Shown here: positions 59,768-64,000 of the stretch, piece after piece
Layout of the letters: every line of letters begins with the position of its first letter
Numbering within the stretch: the first letter of the stretch is position 1
NCBI GenBank assembly: GCA_015680685.1
Contig: MNCI01026334.1
Location: 1,187,051-1,251,050 of the forward strand
Direction of reading: 5' to 3'
DNA length: 64,000 nucleotides
Origin: Gnetum montanum
Lineage: Eukaryota; Streptophyta; Gnetopsida; Gnetales; Gnetaceae
Translations under genes and position numbers: made by a program
The notes under the pieces: model-generated
The model's input: the letters and a program-made list of their open reading frames with translations, nothing else
Databases searched by the model: none
Told to the model about the DNA's origin: nothing

Positions 59768-61620
59768 ATGTCTTCTTCTCACAGGAGTGATTCTCCATCC
59801 AAGTTTGATGGAGCAAATTAGTTGGTGCCCCAACAATACAGAGTGGTATATGCTATCTTGATGAGTATGTACCCAATTTCACCTTCATCCTACACCAAGA
59901 TGAACAACTATGGTGGTGAGACATGGAGAGCAACATTGTGTTATTGCTCGATCAATCCATTCCTACGATGCTCCAACAAAATCTTATGCGGTTGTGCATC
60001 TAAGGGCTTCATGTTGAATATGTTGTGTAGGATAATAATGCCAAGGATTATCATCCCACCAATGCACAATGCTTGAGTGATTAATAGCTAGAGCAACATT
60101 ACGAATCTATGAAGGGGAAGTGGTCCAATGATTCCCCATTCTTAATGTATCAAAACGATGATGGAGAACCCTTCTCTAGGGGTTTTTCATATAGAGAGAC
60201 TTCTCTCTTTGACCTTAGTGAAGGAGGTCAAAACCAGAACTTGTAGTCCACAATACATAATCTTGGTTTTGGCAAGAATGGATCCCATGAGAAAAGGGGA
60301 TCCAAGGAGGAGAGTCATGGCAAGGATGTTGGCGAGCAACATGATTGTGGCTGTGACCACCGACGAGGGGGTGGCAGGCACTATGATGGTGCTACTCCTC
60401 CTTCCTCTTCACCTTTGTCATCATCTTCTTCCTCTTTTGGCTTTGAACATAACCACAGGAGATGCGATCATGGTGGAGATGATTAATTGGATTGAGATCA
60501 TTGTAGGGATCATCGGGCAAGTCAAGATTCAGGGTGCTGGCATTCAAGAAATGCCTTTCACCATGAACAAATGGGTAGTAGAGGGCATTGTAGGCACTAG
60601 GATCATGGTTATGATGAGCCTTTACTTGCCACTTGAAGCATGCTAAACATTGCAGAGGTGGTGAAAATTCCTACAAGGCACATAAAGGATAGCAGGATCA
60701 AGAGGCTAGACATGAGCAATATCTCCAAATCTGAAGGGGGATATAACTTAGATATGTAAAACCATCTTTAGGCTTTTCATGATGCCTGTGCCTTGCAAAA
60801 TATAGAAAATTACTAGTAAAAGATTAAGTTGTTTCCCAAGACACTCATTAAAGAAGCTAAATGCTGGTACTAGTCCTTAGAATTGGAATCCATTAGAAGA
60901 TGAAGTACAATGCTCAAACTGTTCAATGATAAATATTAGATGTACTCCTGAGTGTCCAACTTGAGGAGGTAGATCCAAGGATGAAAACAAGGGACACATG
61001 AACCCTTGGATGCCACCATGGGTCAATACTATTCTATATTGCATAGATTTCCTAGTCATGATTATAATCAATAAGAGCAACTTTGCCATATCATAGATGG
61101 GATTTGAATAGAAACAAGGAGAACTCTTAGAGTCTATGCCTAAGGGTGATTGTGAGAGTTAGGAGCCCATCAAATCCAAAGGTTGATCGAGCATGTAGTA
61201 AAAGAAGAAGGAGAGTTGAGTAAATGCAAAAGAGTAGAAGAATACAATCGAGATCCTTCCATTCACAAGAGGGAGGTTTGAGTCTGTGACAATGAGGAGG
61301 AATCATCACTTGATGAGGTGATGAATTGGAAAAACTTGCTAATTCAAAAATTTATTTTTGAAATTTTGGCTAAGGTAGATTAGTTATGGGACTTTATGGA
61401 TAGCAGATTTCAAGCTATCCTAAAAATTGCTGAAGAGTCCAAAGAACAAGATAGTGATCGTGATGATAGGAGGCAAAGGGAAGTTGAACATACCAATCAA
61501 AGGGGTAAGGGAAAGATTGTTGTAGTAGAGGAAGTTGCAAAAACTGAATTAGATGATGATGGTGGATGTGACATCTACTAATATGAACATCCTAAGGGAT
61601 GTTGCCCCCATCATGTCATA
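59768..61620 (+). pseudogene. gag remnant of family E
   Basis: ATG at 59768 begins MSSSHRSDSPS. A one-base deletion near 59857 shifts the frame before the FTFILHQDEQL region. The basic linker has PPSSSPLSSSSSSFG near 60400. Capsid-like core: DMSNIS near 60710, then LELESIRR near 60875. The C-terminus (61396-61581) ends DDDGGCDIY-stop-YEHPKGCC, matching the zinc-knuckle remnant of family B, with a TAA at the same codon. Many stops. Confidence 0.85.
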
Positions 61621-64000
61621 CTTACAGGAGTTTAGGGTGTATGCTTTAAATCCATGACTAGAAAAAAGACAAACACTCAAAAGATTGCCTTATCGTCAAG
61701 GTAATCCTAGGTAGTTTCATCAACAACAATAATATTATCGAAGTGGAACTCCACTGCAACTGTATGAGTAGTATCAATAGTGGAAACACCCTCAATCATG
61801 GGCATTGCCACCACCAAGGTAGAACTATTGTTACAGACAACTAGATTCATATGAGTATTACATTTAGCAACCCTTATCTCCACATGACTCTTCTAGTCAT
61901 GTTTCTCCTTTCCAACATCACTACTACCCTCTTGAATACTATTAGACTCATTCTCCACATTCTAGGAGAAATACCACATTCTATGTTTATCCTCCTCATG
62001 TTCTTGCACTTGTTCCTCCATCCTCAACATAGCTACCACCTGCTCCATCCATGTAGGATGAACTTCCATCCCAGCTGTAGCAATGCAATGCTACCAAGGC
62101 CATCAATCTACAACTGGTTCAGACACTAGATCATGAAAAAGACATTTTTTTTCAATCCAACAGCCCACCTAAATGCTCACATACACTTGTAGATGGAAAT
62201 CCTATTTCTCCATCTTCCTCTACATCTAATTCATTCAAGTCCCCTTCAAACTAGATACCACCGAGAATCCATACTGTTATGCTCACTCATGCTGTATCTA
62301 ATTGGATCTAGGCTAGTAACATTCCCAGGAAATTAGCTAATCTTGGGAGTCCCCTAATTTATTTACAGATTATTGGGAATGAACCATGTAAATCTCTTAT
62401 TAATTCAAGTTTCAGTGTGAACTTGATTTCTCATGAGATGTATACTACATGAAACCAATCACTTCTTAAGAAGAGTAATATATGATTGAAATTGGTAGAC
62501 CAGTTCATTACTATTTCATTGGGATTGGTGAAAGACATTGTGACCATTGTCTATGGGTGGTCTTATCTTGCAAATTTCCTAGTAATCAAGGTTGAAAACT
62601 ACAAGGGAGACTTCCCAATCATTATGGAAAGGGCATGGGTAAGCACTATTGATGCAAGAATGAACATAAGAGATCTTTCCCTAGAGATATCTAAGGAAAA
62701 TGCATTCAGAAAGATCAAGAAGAAGTGAGTTCCATGCATCACATACAATGATACTAGGTGCAACTGCATGCAGAAACTCTAGCCCATGAAATGAACATCT
62801 ATTTTTGCATGTAGGTAGTATGCACATGAAGCAAATATTTAAAGGTGTCTATATGCAGTAGCCATAAAACAAGGGGGTACCTAGTGCCTGATTGATGATC
62901 CTGAAAGTAGCACAATGTGCATGGAACCTACTGAGAGCTTGACATGCTCTTATGTCATAGGCATAGATGAACTAGAGCAAGTTCATAACCAACTCTCTGA
63001 TAATGAAATTGATGATACCTATTGGGAAGAGTTGGAAATTCCTAAAAATTTTAAGCAAGAGCCCCTTGAGTTAAAAACTCTACACACTAGCATCAAATAT
63101 GCATTCTTGAAAAATGGAAAGCTGGTTATCATCAATGCAAATCTTGCTCCAAAATAAAAATAGATGCTATTGAATGTGGTTGACAAATGGTTAATGGATT
63201 TTTCTTGGTCATATCCTGAACTCATAGGGATTGATCCTAGGATATGCCAACATAGTATCTACACTGACTTGGCCATGAAGCCAAAGAGGTAGTCATAGAG
63301 GAAATTGAACTTCAAATTGAAGTAGATCATGAAAGAGGAAATTGAATAACTCCTTAAGGTAGGGTTTATCTATCCCATTGTGGATAGTGAGTGGGTTAGT
63401 CCACTCATGATTGTGCCAAAGAAAGGTTGCAAGTGGCAGGTCTGCATCAATTTTCAGCTGTTAAATATGGCAACATTCAAGGATAATTTTCCATTGTTGT
63501 TTATTGATCAGGTGTTGGACACCATATCTGGGCATTGCTATTACAATTTTCTAGATGGTGATAGTGGCTATAACCAAATCTAGATCACACTAGAGGACCA
63601 AGCCAAAACAACATTCATGAGTCTTTAGGGAACCTTTGCATATTGCAAGATGCCTTTTGGTTTATGTAATGCCCTTGCTACATTCCAACACCTGGTTTTA
63701 AGTATTTTTTAGTAGCAGATTGGTAGTGAGGTGGAAGTCTTCATGGATGACTTCTCCACCTATGGAGCTACATTTGAGCAAGCCCTGGACCACCTTGAGC
63801 AAGTACTCAAAAAATGTGTGGAGACCAATCTTTGGCTCAATTGGTAGAAGAGTCATCTGATTGTCTAGGAGGGTATTGTATTGGGGCACAGAATCTCACA
63901 AGTAGGGATTAAGGTTGATCCCAAAAAGAAAAGGGTCATCCAAGGAATTACCTACCAACCAGAAACTATAAAAGATGTCTGGTCATTCCTTGGACACACT
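61621..64000 (+). pseudogene. pol remnant of family E: linker, protease, RT (cut by window end)
   Basis: Protease region near 62330-62760: the DSG triad of sister copies reads N-S-S (LINSSFSVNLIS near 62395-62425), so the catalytic Asp is lost. VYGWSYLANFLVI and IRDLSLEISKENAF continue the fold. RT: EWVSPLMIVPKKG near 63400, NMATFKDNFP near 63467, MPFGLCNALATFQ near 63650, catalytic FMDDF near 63740. Stops and a frameshift between gag and protease are present. Confidence 0.88.

Larger units (their letters stand above)
58768..64000 (+). mobile_element. Family-E Athila-like LTR retrotransposon, running off the window
   Basis: 5' LTR 58768-59604, primer site, gag, protease and RT; the window ends after the RT catalytic region. 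The pentamer before it is GTAAG (58763-58767); the 3' side is not visible. It is more decayed than families B and D. Confidence 0.9.

Noticed and set aside
1-64000. CRISPR arrays, bacterial operons or defence systems
   Set aside because: No direct-repeat/spacer structure and all genes are of plant nuclear type.

Overview
The window looks like nuclear DNA of a land plant. It has one intact 22-exon housekeeping gene with GT-AG introns, two intronless RING-H2 genes of the plant ATL type, and a large majority of decayed Ty3/gypsy LTR retrotransposons of the Athila/Tat type (tRNA-Asp-like primer sites, gag-pol in one frame, retained non-coding or third-ORF space after integrase). The retroelement load and low gene density would suit a large genome such as a gymnosperm, but the sequence alone does not settle the species. 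Several single Ns and N-runs mark scaffold joins, and some carry visible assembly artefacts.

Region by region. 1-2990: a small nest consisting of the tail of an LTR (family C), an antisense fragment of a family-A element (LTR, primer site, gag), and a solo LTR (family E-like) inserted in that LTR. 2991-4333: promoter and leader of the next gene, with a cluster of GGCCACGG-type motifs. 4334-14735: a complete dynamin-related protein 2 gene (GTPase, stalk, PH, GED, proline-rich tail), 912 aa by my splice model; a probable tRNA-derived SINE lies in intron 1. 14736-16859: 3' flank. 16865-40988: a family-A retrotransposon with matching CTTAT target duplications. A family-B element (27905-38677) sits inside its third ORF, and a solo LTR (30131-31065, CCATG duplications) sits inside family B's gag, making a three-level nest. 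42775-43269 and 56042-56578, both minus strand: two related membrane-anchored RING-H2 (ATL-like) E3 ligases. A family-D retrotransposon (45257 to a gap at 54736-54765) lies between them. 58768-64000: the 5' LTR, gag and part of pol of a family-E element that runs off the window.

How the parts relate. The three host genes act in unrelated processes: membrane scission in clathrin-mediated trafficking and cell-plate formation for DRP2, and ubiquitin ligation for the ATL pair. No operon-like logic is expected. The retroelements are all disabled by stop codons, frameshifts or lost catalytic residues. Most stops fall where sister copies have CAA, CAG or TGG codons, as expected from deamination of methylated cytosine. 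The most unusual observations are the shared clusters of GATATC palindromes in the very short U3 of every LTR family, the repeated polypurine-like AGTCATGGGGG motif in the 3' non-coding part of the elements, a conserved splice-acceptor-plus-ATG site after integrase, and the inverted assembly duplications at 29356-29564.
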